Origin: Gemmatimonadales bacterium
Lineage (GTDB): Bacteria > Gemmatimonadota > Gemmatimonadetes > Gemmatimonadales > GWC2-71-9
Length of the DNA stretch: 64,000 bases
Reading direction: 5' to 3'
Assembly (NCBI GenBank): GCA_019637315.1
Contig: JAHBVU010000014.1
Coordinates: forward strand, 34,720-98,719
Shown here: in pieces, positions 8,995 to 17,653 of the stretch
How the letters are laid out: each line of letters begins with the position of its first letter
Position numbering within the stretch: the first letter of the stretch is position 1
Position numbers and translations under genes: made by a program
Notes under the pieces: generated by a model
Told to the model about the DNA's origin: nothing
Databases searched by the model: none
Seen by the model: the letters and a program-made list of their open reading frames with translations, nothing else

Positions 8995-10290
8995 ATGACG
9001 CCCGCTGAACGCGTTCGAGATCCCGTCCTGATCGTCGGGTCGGGACTGCCGGCGGCCGCCGTGGCGCGGGCCGTAGCCACCGCCGGTTTGCGGGCGGTCC
9101 TGGTCGACGAACGGGAGCCCGTCCGCGAGGGCGGGGGCGAGGGCCTTTGGTACGCGCCCTGGTGGCCGGGTGGGGAGCCGCCGATCGTGCAGCTGACCGA
9201 GGCCGGAATCGACCGGCTCGAGGCAGTCTACCGCGAGAGCGGCGAAGGGTTCAGCGCCAATCGGCGCGGCCGGCTGATCGTCACCGGGCGGCCCGAGCTT
9301 GCGCGCTTGCTGCGAAGCATGGCCGGTCGCCAGGCCGCGCTGGGACACGGGCCGCTTCGCGAGCACACCACGACGGACTGGTATCTGCCCTCACCACCCG
9401 ACGGCTTTCGCGGTGTGCCGGACGGCTTCGATCTGCTGGAAGGTGCTGGTCTTCGAAGCGCCTTTCCGTTCCTGGATCCCGGCATGGTGCTTGGTGTGCA
9501 CGTCCGCCGGGCCGGGTGGGTCGATGCCCGCGCCCTCCGTCGCTGGCTGATCGGCGCCATACGGGGAGCAGGCGGGGTCGTCGTCTCGGAACCGGTGCGA
9601 GGAATCGAGTTCACCGGAGACGGCTGGCGGATTACGACCGTCTCCGGTGCGCGCCTTTCGGGACCGACCCTGGTGCTGGCGGGATCTCGCGTGCGCTCGC
9701 TCGGGCGCCTCGCGGGGTTCGAGCTGCCCTGGGCCGACTACACGCGACTGGTTGGTGTGCTGGCGGGCGGCGCACGCGCCATGCCTGGCTCCTGTCCAAT
9801 GATCGCCGCTGATCTGGATGGTTGGGGCGCCGTGGGGCCTGCCGGCGAACTCGGCGCTGAGGCAGCGTGGGGCTTGCCGTCGTTGCTGGCAGACGGTGAC
9901 GGGGGGCTTCGACTCGAGGCGGCCATGCCCGGCGTGCCGGCGGCAGCCGAGGTCGGTCGGCTGGGCGAGGCGTTGCTCGAGCGCCTGGGACAGGCGGTGG
10001 CGACGCTGCGTAGCTATCGTGGTCCGCCTGGCGGGCTCGAGGTGGCGGCCTATCCGATGCCCCTTGCCCCCGATCTGCGACCCGCCATCGGAATGGCCGA
10101 TCGCCGGGGCGGCTTCGTCGTGGCGGGGGTCGGGATGACGGTGGGGCTGGTCCTCGGGGCCGCGGATCTGCTGGCGGCCTACCTGGCCGGGGCTCCGCTG
10201 CCCGGCTATGCGCCGGCGTTCGTGCCCGGGCGGTTCGGTCCCTTATCCCTGCGCCCACCCGACGGCACGACCAGCCGGGTTGATTTCTAG
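8995..10290 (+). CDS. FAD-dependent oxidoreductase, DAO family
   Basis: Probably a flavoprotein amino-acid or amine oxidase/dehydrogenase of the DAO superfamily (ThiO/DadA-like fold); the substrate is unknown. The 431-residue protein begins with a Rossmann beta-alpha-beta segment, VLIVGSGLPAAAVARAV then VLVDERE. The third glycine of the GxGxxG fingerprint is Ala, a tolerated but less usual variant. A second conserved stretch, RPAIGMADRRGGFVVAGVGMTVGL near the C-terminus, matches the late FAD-contacting region of this superfamily. GTG (8992) and ATG (8995) are adjacent possible starts; I choose the ATG. It is divergent from the riboswitch operon, with start and promoter almost overlapping. No neighbour explains its substrate. 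Confidence 0.72.
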   Translation: MTPAERVRDPVLIVGSGLPAAAVARAVATAGLRAVLVDEREPVREGGGEGLWYAPWWPGGEPPIVQLTEAGIDRLEAVYRESGEGFSANRRGRLIVTGRPELARLLRSMAGRQAALGHGPLREHTTTDWYLPSPPDGFRGVPDGFDLLEGAGLRSAFPFLDPGMVLGVHVRRAGWVDARALRRWLIGAIRGAGGVVVSEPVRGIEFTGDGWRITTVSGARLSGPTLVLAGSRVRSLGRLAGFELPWADYTRLVGVLAGGARAMPGSCPMIAADLDGWGAVGPAGELGAEAAWGLPSLLADGDGGLRLEAAMPGVPAAAEVGRLGEALLERLGQAVATLRSYRGPPGGLEVAAYPMPLAPDLRPAIGMADRRGGFVVAGVGMTVGLVLGAADLLAAYLAGAPLPGYAPAFVPGRFGPLSLRPPDGTTSRVDF

Positions 10291-10373
10291 CCCCCCGGGC
10301 TCCTATTTCCCGGGTTGGCGGGCGGGACACACCCATGACCCCGCAGGACTCAAGTCTCAAGGGAGAAGCAGCG

Positions 10374-10910
10374 ATGACTCGACGTAACGGCATCTGGGCG
10401 GCGGCATTCGCCGCAACCGTGGCGCTGGCCGGAGTGGCCGAGGCCCAGCAGCAGCAACCGGTCCTGTCGCCCCGGGACACCACCAAGGCAACTATTGCCG
10501 GCGCCACCATCATCGTTGACTACGGTCGGCCATCGAAGCGGGGGCGGCAGGTGGTTGGCAATCTGATTCCGTACGACAAGGTCTGGCGCACCGGCGCCAA
10601 CAAGGCAACCCACCTCGTGACCGACAAGGGGCTGATGTTCGGGAACGTGATGGTGCCGGCCGGGACCTACACGCTGTACACCTTTGCGTCGGAAACGGGC
10701 AACTGGAAGCTGGCCATCAACAAGCAGACGGGACAGTGGGGCACCGAGTACAAGCCCGAAGAGGATCTGGCCCGGATCGATCTCAAGGTGGCCACGTTGC
10801 CGCAGTCGGTCGAGCAGTTCGTCATCAAGATCGAGCCGACCCGAGGCGGGGGCATCCTCAAGCTCGAGTGGGACACGGTTTCGGCCAGCGCCGCCTTCAT
10901 GGTCCACTGA
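10374..10910 (+). CDS. DUF2911 secreted protein
   Basis: Unknown function; DUF2911 proteins are common in Bacteroidota, Gemmatimonadota and Acidobacteriota. I place the start at ATG 10374, which has GGGAGAA seven bases upstream and leaves a clean signal peptide ending at AEAQQQ; an upstream in-frame ATG at 10335 lacks both. The 178-residue protein shows family stretches SPRDTTKATIAGATI, VDYGRPSKRGR, VWRTGANKATHL and VPAGTYTLYTF. It should be exported, probably periplasmic. The downstream gene starts 3 bp after its stop, so the two are co-transcribed. Confidence 0.88.
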   Translation: MTRRNGIWAAAFAATVALAGVAEAQQQQPVLSPRDTTKATIAGATIIVDYGRPSKRGRQVVGNLIPYDKVWRTGANKATHLVTDKGLMFGNVMVPAGTYTLYTFASETGNWKLAINKQTGQWGTEYKPEEDLARIDLKVATLPQSVEQFVIKIEPTRGGGILKLEWDTVSASAAFMVH

Positions 10911-10913
10911 TCG

Positions 10914-11837
10914 ATGCGCGAAGCAGACCGGGCGCCGCTGGCATCGATTGCGCTGATTGCGGCCTTTGCCGACGGGTTCCGCAGTCCCGAGGAAATGGCG
11001 GAGCTCGAGCGCATTGCGGCGCAGATCGGCGGCTCCGACTACGACGAGGTGGCTCATCGCGTCGTTTCGGAAGGAGCAGACCTGCCTGGTCTGGTGTCGC
11101 AGCTGTCCAGCACCGAAGCCCGCGTCGCAGCGCTGGAGCTGGCGTCGGCGGTGATTCACGCTGACGGTGTGGCCACCGAAAGCGAGCAGGCGTTTCTCCG
11201 CCAGTTGAGCCGCCTGCTCGAGCGCAGTGGCATCGATGCCCCGGAAATTCGACGCGCCGCAGAAGTCGCCGAGGCGTCCATGTCAGCCCCGGATGCAGTG
11301 GTCGTGGCTGGGACGATGACGACCGCCGAGATGGATCGCTTGATCCTCGACAATGCCGTGCTCGCGGCGGCGCTGGAGTTGTTGCCGCAGGGCCTGGCCA
11401 CCCTCGGCATTGTTCCACTCCAGCTCAGGATGGTCTATCGAATCGGACGTGATCACGGCCAGGCGTTGGACATGAACCAGACCAAGGATCTCGTCGCCGC
11501 CATGGGAGTCGTGGTTAGCGGGCAGGTCCTGGAAGGGGTCGCGCGGAAACTGCTGGGCGGGGTGACGCGCGGCCTGCTCGGTCGCCTGGCCGGGGGCCTG
11601 GTCGGAGCAGCGGCCGGTGCCGCGCTGACGTTCGCGACGACCTATGCGCTCGGGCACGCGACCCGCCAGTACTACGCTCAGGGGCGATCGCTCAGTTCGG
11701 GCGATCTCAAGTCGCTGTTTACTCGGCTGCGCGAGGAGGCGCAAGGGCTGTTTCCGTCGCTCGAATCCCAGGTCCGGGATCGCGCGGCAAAGGTGGATGT
11801 CGAAACCGTCATGCGGGAGCTTCGAAGTTCGACTTGA
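10914..11837 (+). CDS. TerB-like / DUF697-like protein
   Basis: A 307-residue protein of unknown function. Residues 1-120 form a helical region rich in acidic residues with paired repeats (ALIAAFADGFRSPEEMAELERI, then ASAVIHADGVATESEQAFL), like TerB/DUF533 domains. Residues 130-240 resemble DUF697: LDNAVLAAALELLP, LRMVYRIGRDHGQ, then a glycine/alanine-rich hydrophobic stretch that may sit in a membrane. The C-terminus is a charged helix. It starts 3 bp after the DUF2911 gene and is followed by a strong terminator. Domain calls are by recalled motif similarity. Confidence 0.68.
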   Translation: MREADRAPLASIALIAAFADGFRSPEEMAELERIAAQIGGSDYDEVAHRVVSEGADLPGLVSQLSSTEARVAALELASAVIHADGVATESEQAFLRQLSRLLERSGIDAPEIRRAAEVAEASMSAPDAVVVAGTMTTAEMDRLILDNAVLAAALELLPQGLATLGIVPLQLRMVYRIGRDHGQALDMNQTKDLVAAMGVVVSGQVLEGVARKLLGGVTRGLLGRLAGGLVGAAAGAALTFATTYALGHATRQYYAQGRSLSSGDLKSLFTRLREEAQGLFPSLESQVRDRAAKVDVETVMRELRSST

Positions 11838-11860
11838 TAACGCCATGAGGTTCGGACTCG

Positions 11861-11886
11861 AAGGGAGGCCCTCGGGCCTCCCTTTT
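11861..11886 (+). terminator. Strong intrinsic terminator
   Basis: A perfect 10-bp stem (11861-11870 with 11875-11884) closes a CTCG tetraloop and runs into TTTT. It lies 24 bp after the TerB/DUF697-like gene and ends the operon that includes DUF2911. Confidence 0.9.
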
Positions 11887-11976
11887 GCGTTGTGTCCTAC
11901 CTGGGTGCCGACGGCGCCCGTGAGCCAGTCCCGCTTTGTTCTGCGCGTGATTCCGAAGCGTCTTCAGCCAGGCGAC

Positions 11977-12008
11977 TTGACGACCGGAACCGGGGGACAA
12001 AGTATTAT
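11977..12008 (+). promoter_or_regulatory. Possible promoter of the ECF sigma gene
   Basis: TATTAT at 12003-12008 is a good -10 hexamer 20 bp upstream of the sigma start. The nearest -35, TTGACG at 11977-11982, is 20 bp away, longer than ideal. A GGAACC block at 11986-11991 could instead be an ECF-type -35. Confidence 0.35.
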
Positions 12009-12028
12009 GAGTCACTCAGCGGCCGCCT

Positions 12029-12592
12029 GTGGAATCCTCTCAGTCCGAAGTCACCCAGCTGCTCACCCTCGTCTCGGATGGCGAGCCGGACGCGCTCGAC
12101 CGCCTTTTGCCGCTCGTCTACGACGAACTCAAGGTGCTTGCCGCGAGCCATTTGCGTCGGGAGCGGGGCGATCACACTCTGAGTCCGACCGCGCTGGTGC
12201 ACGAAGTCTTTCTCCGGATGGTCGGGCAGCACTCGGTCAACTGGGTTGGCCGGGCGCATTTCTTCGGCATCGCCGCCCAGGCAATGCGCCGGATTCTGGT
12301 CGACCATGCCCGGCGCCGCACCGCGCGCAAGCGGGGCCGGCAGCATCAGGTCACCCTCGATACCGATGCCGATGTGCCGGACGATCTGTCGTCCGACGAA
12401 GTCATGGCGGTCGACGAGGCGCTTGCCCAGCTTGCCGAGCTGGATCCGCGGCAGGCCAAGCTGATCGAGCTGCGCTACTTCGCCGGGTTCTCCATCGAAG
12501 AGACCGCCGCCGTGCTCGGAATCTCGACGGCAACGGTCAAGCGCGACTGGGCCCTGGCACGGGCCTGGTTGCAGCACCGGCTGGGGCCGTGA
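12029..12592 (+). CDS. ECF-type RNA polymerase sigma factor
   Basis: An alternative sigma factor of the sigma-70 ECF group, resembling the subgroup common in Planctomycetota, Acidobacteriota and Gemmatimonadota (TIGR02999-like). The 187-residue protein has region 2 at about 15-100 (TALVHEVFLRMVG, HFFGIAAQAMRRILVDHARR) and region 4 at about 120-180 with helix-turn-helix GFSIEETAAVLGISTATVKRDW. It starts with GTG at 12029. There is no anti-sigma gene next door; instead a TPR-linked Ser/Thr kinase follows 31 bp later, and kinase-controlled ECF factors of this type are described in related phyla. Phosphorylation control is inference. Confidence 0.93.
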   Translation: MESSQSEVTQLLTLVSDGEPDALDRLLPLVYDELKVLAASHLRRERGDHTLSPTALVHEVFLRMVGQHSVNWVGRAHFFGIAAQAMRRILVDHARRRTARKRGRQHQVTLDTDADVPDDLSSDEVMAVDEALAQLAELDPRQAKLIELRYFAGFSIEETAAVLGISTATVKRDWALARAWLQHRLGP

Positions 12593-12623
12593 TCGCGCCG
12601 ACGCGCGCTGGCCAGGTGGGCAC

Positions 12624-15110
12624 GTGACACCGCAACTGACCCCCGATCGCTGGCGCCTGGTCAAGGCCGCCTTTGCCGAGTTGTCCGAGCTGCCGACCGA
12701 CGAACGCGCCCTTCGGCTCGACCAGATGACATTCGGTGACTCGGCCCTGCGGGCCGAGGTCGAAGCGCTGCTTGCGGCGGCCGACGCCGTGGGCGACCGT
12801 TTCGAGCGCTCGCCGCTCGAAGCGCTGGCTCCCGATGCCGTGAGCGACCCGGTCGGCTGGCGGGTCGGGCCCTACCAGATCATCAGGCCGATCGGTCGGG
12901 GTGGGATGGGTGCGGTCTACGAGGCGCACCGGGCCGACGCCGACTTTCACAAGCGCGTCGCGGTCAAGATGGTGGCGCGTGGGCGGGACTCCGACGCGAT
13001 CCTGCGGCGCTTTCGCTATGAGCGCCAGATTCTGGCGCGGCTCGAGCACCGGAACATTGCCGCCCTGCTCGACGGTGGGGTCACCGACGACGGGCAGCCG
13101 TACTTCGTGATGGAGTACGTCGAGGGTGAGCGGATCGACCGCTACTGCTCGGCAGCGCAGCTGGGCATCCATGACCGCTTGCGGCTCTTCCGTCAGGTTT
13201 GTACCGCCGTCCAGTATGCCCATCAGAATCTGGTCGTTCACCGCGATCTCAAGCCGAGCAACATCCTGGTCAGCGCCGACGGCACCGTCAAGCTGCTCGA
13301 CTTCGGCATTGCCAAGGTGCTCGACCCCGAGGAGTCGGATGCCGAGCCGATGACGCAGACGGGCGTCGCCCCGATGACGACCGCGTACGCCAGTCCGGAA
13401 CAGCTGATGGGCAGCCCCGTCACCACGTCGAGCGACGTGTACTCTCTCGGTGTGCTGCTTTACGAGCTGCTGACCGGGCGACCGCCGTTCGATGTTACGG
13501 ACTTGCCCGTGCTCGAAGCCCGGCGCCGGATGGCGGAGTCGATGCCTGACCTGCCAAGCCGCGTGGTCGCCGCCGAGACCATGTCGTCGACCGCCGAGCC
13601 GACCACGCGGCGCCTGCAGCGCGCCATCGAGGGTGAACTCGACGATATCGTGATGATGGCGCTGCGGAAGGAGCCGGAGCGCCGATATTCCTCGGTGGAG
13701 GCCATGTCCGAGGACATCTTGCGCTTCCTGGCCGGGCTGCCGATTCAGGCCACCCCCGACTCGGTACGGTACCGGATCGGCAAGCTGGTGCGGAGGAATC
13801 GGGCTGCGGTCGCTGCGCTGGCGGTGGCGGTGGTCGCCCTCGTGGCCGGCACGGCCGTCAGCGTGTGGCAGGCGGGGCGGGCCCGCGCCGAGCGGGACCG
13901 GGCGGAGCTCGAGTTGGCCAAGGCCGAGAGCGTCACGGAGTTTCTCCGTTCCGTCTTTCTCGCCGCCACTCCGCAACAGCTGGGCCGGCAGGTCACCGTC
14001 GTCGATGCGATCGATGCCGCCGTGCCCCGGGTCGACTCGGCGTTTCACGACCAGCTGGCCGCGCGCTCGGCGGTCAAGGTCATCCTGGCCACGACGCTGT
14101 TCGACATGGGCTTGCTGGACCGGGCGGAACCTCTGGCGCGCGAAGCGCTGCAGCTGCAGACCTCGCTCGACAGCGGGCGGGTCACCTGGGCCGGCGCCAC
14201 GACACGCTACAACCTGGCAATGGTCGAGCGTTCGCTCGGTCGTCCGGATGCTGCGGAGCCGCTGCTGCGTGAGGCACTGGCACAGTACGAATCACTGCCC
14301 GGGGTCGATCCGGCGGAAATTGCGGTCGGGTGGGCCGAGATGGCGCTGCTGCTGAGCGAGCAGGGGCGCCACGAGGATGCCATTACCCTGCAGAGCCGGG
14401 TCGTTCAGCTGCTGCGTCAGCGGGGCGCCGGGCAAGTCCGTCGCCGTTCGGTGACCATCGCCAACTATGCCAGCCTGCTGACCGAAGTGGGTCGCCTGGC
14501 GGAGGCGGAGCCGCTCCATCGGGAGAGCATTGCGCTGGCGGAGGAGGCGCGCGGACCGGATGACCCGCTGGTCGGCAGCATTCTACAACCGTTTGCGATC
14601 AACCTGCTCTATGCCGGTCGGCCGGCGGAAGCGGAGTCGGTGGCGCGTCGCAGCTATCGGATTCTGTCGCATCACTTGGACCCGTTCAACCCGGCCACGC
14701 TGGTGGGTTTGCGCGGCCTGCTCAACGTGCTGGTGGAGCATGGCGGGTGTCGCGAGGCCGTGAGTCTGGCGGAACCGGTCATTGCGGAGCGTGGCAAGCG
14801 GGTCCCCGAAAGCGAGCTGTCGCTTGGCTCGGCTTACCTCGCCGCAGGCGACTGCCTGGGGCGCGACGGTGACCCCGTCCGAGCGGAGGCCCTGCTGCGG
14901 GAAGCGGTTCGGCTACGCCAGCGAACCTTGCCGGCCGGGCATTGGGCCACCGGGCACGCCGAGAGCCTGCTGGGAGAGTTTCTGGTCCGTCACGGTAAGA
15001 AGGATGAGGGACGGTCGCTCGGGGCGGGCGCAGTTGCTGCGCTCGAGGCCGCCCTGGGCAGCGATCACTACCGGACCCTCCAGGCCCGAGCCCGTCTTTC
15101 GCGCGATTAG
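12624..15110 (+). CDS. Transmembrane Ser/Thr protein kinase with TPR tail
   Basis: A PknB-type bacterial kinase of 828 residues. The kinase domain runs from about 84 to 370: glycine loop GRGGMGAVY at 91-99, ATP-binding Lys115, catalytic HRDLKPSN at 206-213, DFG at 226-228 and a YASPEQL activation-segment end. All key residues are present, so it should be active. A membrane helix follows at about 394-416. Residues 430-828 consist of about eight TPR-like helical repeats with 40-odd residue spacing, presumably outside the membrane and used for binding. It sits directly behind an ECF sigma gene, suggesting a signalling pair. Its stop shares bases with the moeA stop on the other strand. Confidence 0.94.
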   Translation: MTPQLTPDRWRLVKAAFAELSELPTDERALRLDQMTFGDSALRAEVEALLAAADAVGDRFERSPLEALAPDAVSDPVGWRVGPYQIIRPIGRGGMGAVYEAHRADADFHKRVAVKMVARGRDSDAILRRFRYERQILARLEHRNIAALLDGGVTDDGQPYFVMEYVEGERIDRYCSAAQLGIHDRLRLFRQVCTAVQYAHQNLVVHRDLKPSNILVSADGTVKLLDFGIAKVLDPEESDAEPMTQTGVAPMTTAYASPEQLMGSPVTTSSDVYSLGVLLYELLTGRPPFDVTDLPVLEARRRMAESMPDLPSRVVAAETMSSTAEPTTRRLQRAIEGELDDIVMMALRKEPERRYSSVEAMSEDILRFLAGLPIQATPDSVRYRIGKLVRRNRAAVAALAVAVVALVAGTAVSVWQAGRARAERDRAELELAKAESVTEFLRSVFLAATPQQLGRQVTVVDAIDAAVPRVDSAFHDQLAARSAVKVILATTLFDMGLLDRAEPLAREALQLQTSLDSGRVTWAGATTRYNLAMVERSLGRPDAAEPLLREALAQYESLPGVDPAEIAVGWAEMALLLSEQGRHEDAITLQSRVVQLLRQRGAGQVRRRSVTIANYASLLTEVGRLAEAEPLHRESIALAEEARGPDDPLVGSILQPFAINLLYAGRPAEAESVARRSYRILSHHLDPFNPATLVGLRGLLNVLVEHGGCREAVSLAEPVIAERGKRVPESELSLGSAYLAAGDCLGRDGDPVRAEALLREAVRLRQRTLPAGHWATGHAESLLGEFLVRHGKKDEGRSLGAGAVAALEAALGSDHYRTLQARARLSRD

Positions 15111-16360
15111 AACGCCGGGTCGGCCCGGTGACAAGGTTCGTCGAGGCGAATCGCGTGCAGTTCCGCGCCTGCCGGCGTCTCATGCTGGCCTTCCGGCACG
15201 ATCATCAGCCCGTCGGCGCGCGCCATCGAGGTGAGCACACCTGAGCCTTGTGATCCGGTCACCCGCGCGGTCGGGCAGACGGGGTCGCCGTGCAGCGACA
15301 CCCGCAGAAAATGCTGCAGGACGGGGCCGAGTGAAATCGCGGTTTCGGTCCGCACCCGGATGCCCTCGCGGAAGGGCAGTCGGTGCCCCATCAGCACCCG
15401 AACCGCGGCCCGCCCGAAGAGCTCGAATGTCACCATGGTACTGACCGGATTGCCCGGCAGACCGATCCATGGCGTCGGTCCCAGGCGCCCGAATCCCACC
15501 GGAGCGCCGGGTCGCATCCGCAGCCGCCAGAAATCGAGCTGTCCTCCCATGGTCTCGATGACGCTGCGCAGATGGTCGTGCTCACCGACACTGATCCCGG
15601 CGCTGGTGATGAGGAGGTCGCAATCGGCTGCACGTTCGAGCTGGGCGCGAATACTCTCGGGCGTATCCTGTGCCAGGCCAAGGTCCACCGGTTCGCCGCC
15701 GGCCTCACGTACCAGCGCAGCAAGGGTATAGCTGTTCGAGCTGGCGATTCGCTCGCCGCGCAGGATCAGGTCGGGCTGGTCGAGTCGCGCCAGCTCGTCG
15801 CCGCTGGCGGCAATCCCGACTCGGGGTCGGCGCCAGACCATGGGGTGCGTTACGGCCAGGGACGCAAGCACGCCGAGATGGGCCGGGCGCAGTTCGGTGC
15901 CGGGTTCGAAGACGACGGCGCCACGGGGTATGTCCTCGCCTGCCTGGCGCAGGTTGGCGAGGCAGTCGCGATCGCCGAAGATCCGAACCTCGGGCTCACC
16001 GAGATCGGTGTCTTCCTGCCGGATCACGCTGTCGGCGCCATTGGGAACCGGAGCGCCGGTGAAGATGCGGGCGCATTGTCCGGGGCCGATCGACCGGCTC
16101 GGCACGGCGCCGGCCGGAATCCGCTCGATCACGGTGAGCCGACGCGGTTGTTCGGCTGAGGCGCCTCGAACATCACTGCCGCGAACGGCATAGCCGTCCA
16201 TGGCAGCGTTGGTTCGAAACGGGACGTCGATCGGGCTGGTGATCGTTTCGGCGAGGACGCTTCCCAGCGCGCCTTCGAGCGGCACGCGGAGAGGCGGCTG
16301 CGGGGTCAGCGCGTCGGCGATCCGCCGGGCTGCCTCGCGGGCAGTCAGTCGAGTGTCCAT
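15107..16360 (-). CDS. moeA: Molybdopterin molybdotransferase
   Basis: MoeA inserts molybdate into adenylylated molybdopterin, the last step in making basic molybdenum cofactor. The 417-residue length is normal. Visible family stretches are FRTNAAMDGYAVRG at about 48-60, ARIFTGAPVPNGADSVIRQED, the substrate-binding TSAGISVGEHDH and GLPGNPVSTMVTFELF. It is the last gene of a minus-strand run behind mobA and mobB, 19 bp after mobB. Its TAA and the TAG of the kinase on the plus strand share two bases within TTAG. Confidence 0.96.
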   Translation of the reverse strand: MDTRLTAREAARRIADALTPQPPLRVPLEGALGSVLAETITSPIDVPFRTNAAMDGYAVRGSDVRGASAEQPRRLTVIERIPAGAVPSRSIGPGQCARIFTGAPVPNGADSVIRQEDTDLGEPEVRIFGDRDCLANLRQAGEDIPRGAVVFEPGTELRPAHLGVLASLAVTHPMVWRRPRVGIAASGDELARLDQPDLILRGERIASSNSYTLAALVREAGGEPVDLGLAQDTPESIRAQLERAADCDLLITSAGISVGEHDHLRSVIETMGGQLDFWRLRMRPGAPVGFGRLGPTPWIGLPGNPVSTMVTFELFGRAAVRVLMGHRLPFREGIRVRTETAISLGPVLQHFLRVSLHGDPVCPTARVTGSQGSGVLTSMARADGLMIVPEGQHETPAGAELHAIRLDEPCHRADPAF

Positions 16361-16379
16361 CCGGCGCAGATGGCTGGTG

Positions 16380-16904
16380 TCAGGAGGGCTCGAACCGCCG
16401 GGCGCGATCCCACACGAGCGCGGCGAGAAACTGCAGCCACATGGTGTCGGTGAAGCGAAGCACGGAGCACTTGATTGCAGGCAGCTCGATGTCGCTCAGC
16501 ACGGCGATCCAGTCCTGCTGCACTGAACTGGTGGTCGCGAGCGGCGCGGGGCCGAGCGAGGAGCGAAAGACCTCGATCTTCGGGATGCCGTCATCGGTCA
16601 GATTGTCTGCCAGGACGAGATCGCGGTCGCTGAAGTAGCGGAGCGCCAGCTCGGCGGTGCTCGGCTCAGTGTCCGCTCGCTCGAGCAGCATCCGGGTGCC
16701 CCGTCCGACCTGCAGAAAGCCGTCCAGCTGCCCCTCGTGAAGGATCGATCCGGCATCGCTGGCTCGGTCGAACTGTTCCAAAGGATCCCCCACGGCGCGG
16801 ATGGCCGCTACCCGCTTGCCTCGCCGAGTCAGTTCTCGGGCGAGCATGGCGAGCAGGGTGGTTTTTCCGACGCGCGGATGGCCGACAATCGAAATGAGCC
16901 GCAT
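16380..16904 (-). CDS. mobB: MobB-like molybdopterin-guanine dinucleotide adapter
   Basis: MobB is a P-loop GTPase-like protein that helps MobA make molybdopterin-guanine dinucleotide. The 174-residue protein begins MRLISIVGHPRVGKTTL, a Walker A motif right at the N-terminus, as expected. The rest diverges from the E. coli protein: it lacks the usual HDAH-type stretch and has a longer, acidic middle. It lies between mobA (103 bp upstream) and moeA (19 bp downstream), and this context carries much of the assignment. An alternative is an unrelated small P-loop protein of the same superfamily. Confidence 0.78.
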   Translation of the reverse strand: MRLISIVGHPRVGKTTLLAMLARELTRRGKRVAAIRAVGDPLEQFDRASDAGSILHEGQLDGFLQVGRGTRMLLERADTEPSTAELALRYFSDRDLVLADNLTDDGIPKIEVFRSSLGPAPLATTSSVQQDWIAVLSDIELPAIKCSVLRFTDTMWLQFLAALVWDRARRFEPS

Positions 16905-17007
16905 GGCACCACGGGGACCAGCCCCGCCTCCGGGTGAGTTCGGCCTGGTCTCGCCGAACTCCGAAAGTGTACTTGGCTTGTGGTGGGAAGTCGAGTCGCC
17001 GTGAGAG

Positions 17008-17598
17008 TCAGGGCAACACCGCGTTGGCTCGGGCCAGGTCGTCCGCGGTATTGATATTGAGGAAGAGTCGCGACGTTTCGCCTAGCGCAGCAAGCGATTC
17101 CGGGGGGATCCGGTGGACCCGCGCTCCCGGCAGCCACCCGGTCACGCGACGCTCGCCTCGGGCCAGCGCCGCTTCGATGATCGGCAGAGCGCCGGGGCCA
17201 TAGCCGGCGCAGAGCGGTTCGAGCCGCCCCGGGCTGCTTTCCGGAATGACCGCGTCGAACTGGTCGAGTGGTGCCGCCACCGCAGTGAGCAACTCCGGGG
17301 TCACGAAAGGCAGGTCCCAGGCAAGACAGATCACCGAGCCACCCGCCGCGCGGATCGCGGTTTCAATGCCGCCGAGCGGGCCCAGGCCGGCAAGACGGTC
17401 CGGCACGACCGTGAGGCCAGGAACCCACCGGTGCGCGGCTGGCGAGCTGGCAATCAGCATCGGGGGCCGCCCGAATGCAGCTTGGCAGGCCGCGACGATC
17501 CGGTCGAGGATGCGATGCCCGTGCACTTCGAGCAGGCCCTTGGGTAATCCACCGAGTCGACGGGCATCGCCCCCGGCAATCACGGCGCACTGTACCAT
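17008..17598 (-). CDS. mobA: Molybdenum cofactor guanylyltransferase
   Basis: MobA transfers GMP to molybdopterin. I take the ATG at 17598 (196 residues) because the nucleotide-binding signature must be N-terminal: VIAGGDARRLGGLPKGLLEV begins at about residue 5. The frame is open further upstream to 17775, but that region has no family similarity. Other landmarks are GPLGGIETAI and the magnesium-binding LAWDLPFV. It is upstream of mobB and moeA, so the window carries the late, metal-insertion and nucleotide-attachment end of the cofactor pathway but none of the early moa genes. Confidence 0.93.
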   Translation of the reverse strand: MVQCAVIAGGDARRLGGLPKGLLEVHGHRILDRIVAACQAAFGRPPMLIASSPAAHRWVPGLTVVPDRLAGLGPLGGIETAIRAAGGSVICLAWDLPFVTPELLTAVAAPLDQFDAVIPESSPGRLEPLCAGYGPGALPIIEAALARGERRVTGWLPGARVHRIPPESLAALGETSRLFLNINTADDLARANAVLP

Positions 17599-17653
17599 CA
17601 GCGAGGCGCCCTTGCGCGCAGCAACCTGGAGTCGCGCGGTGCGGAGCCGACCG

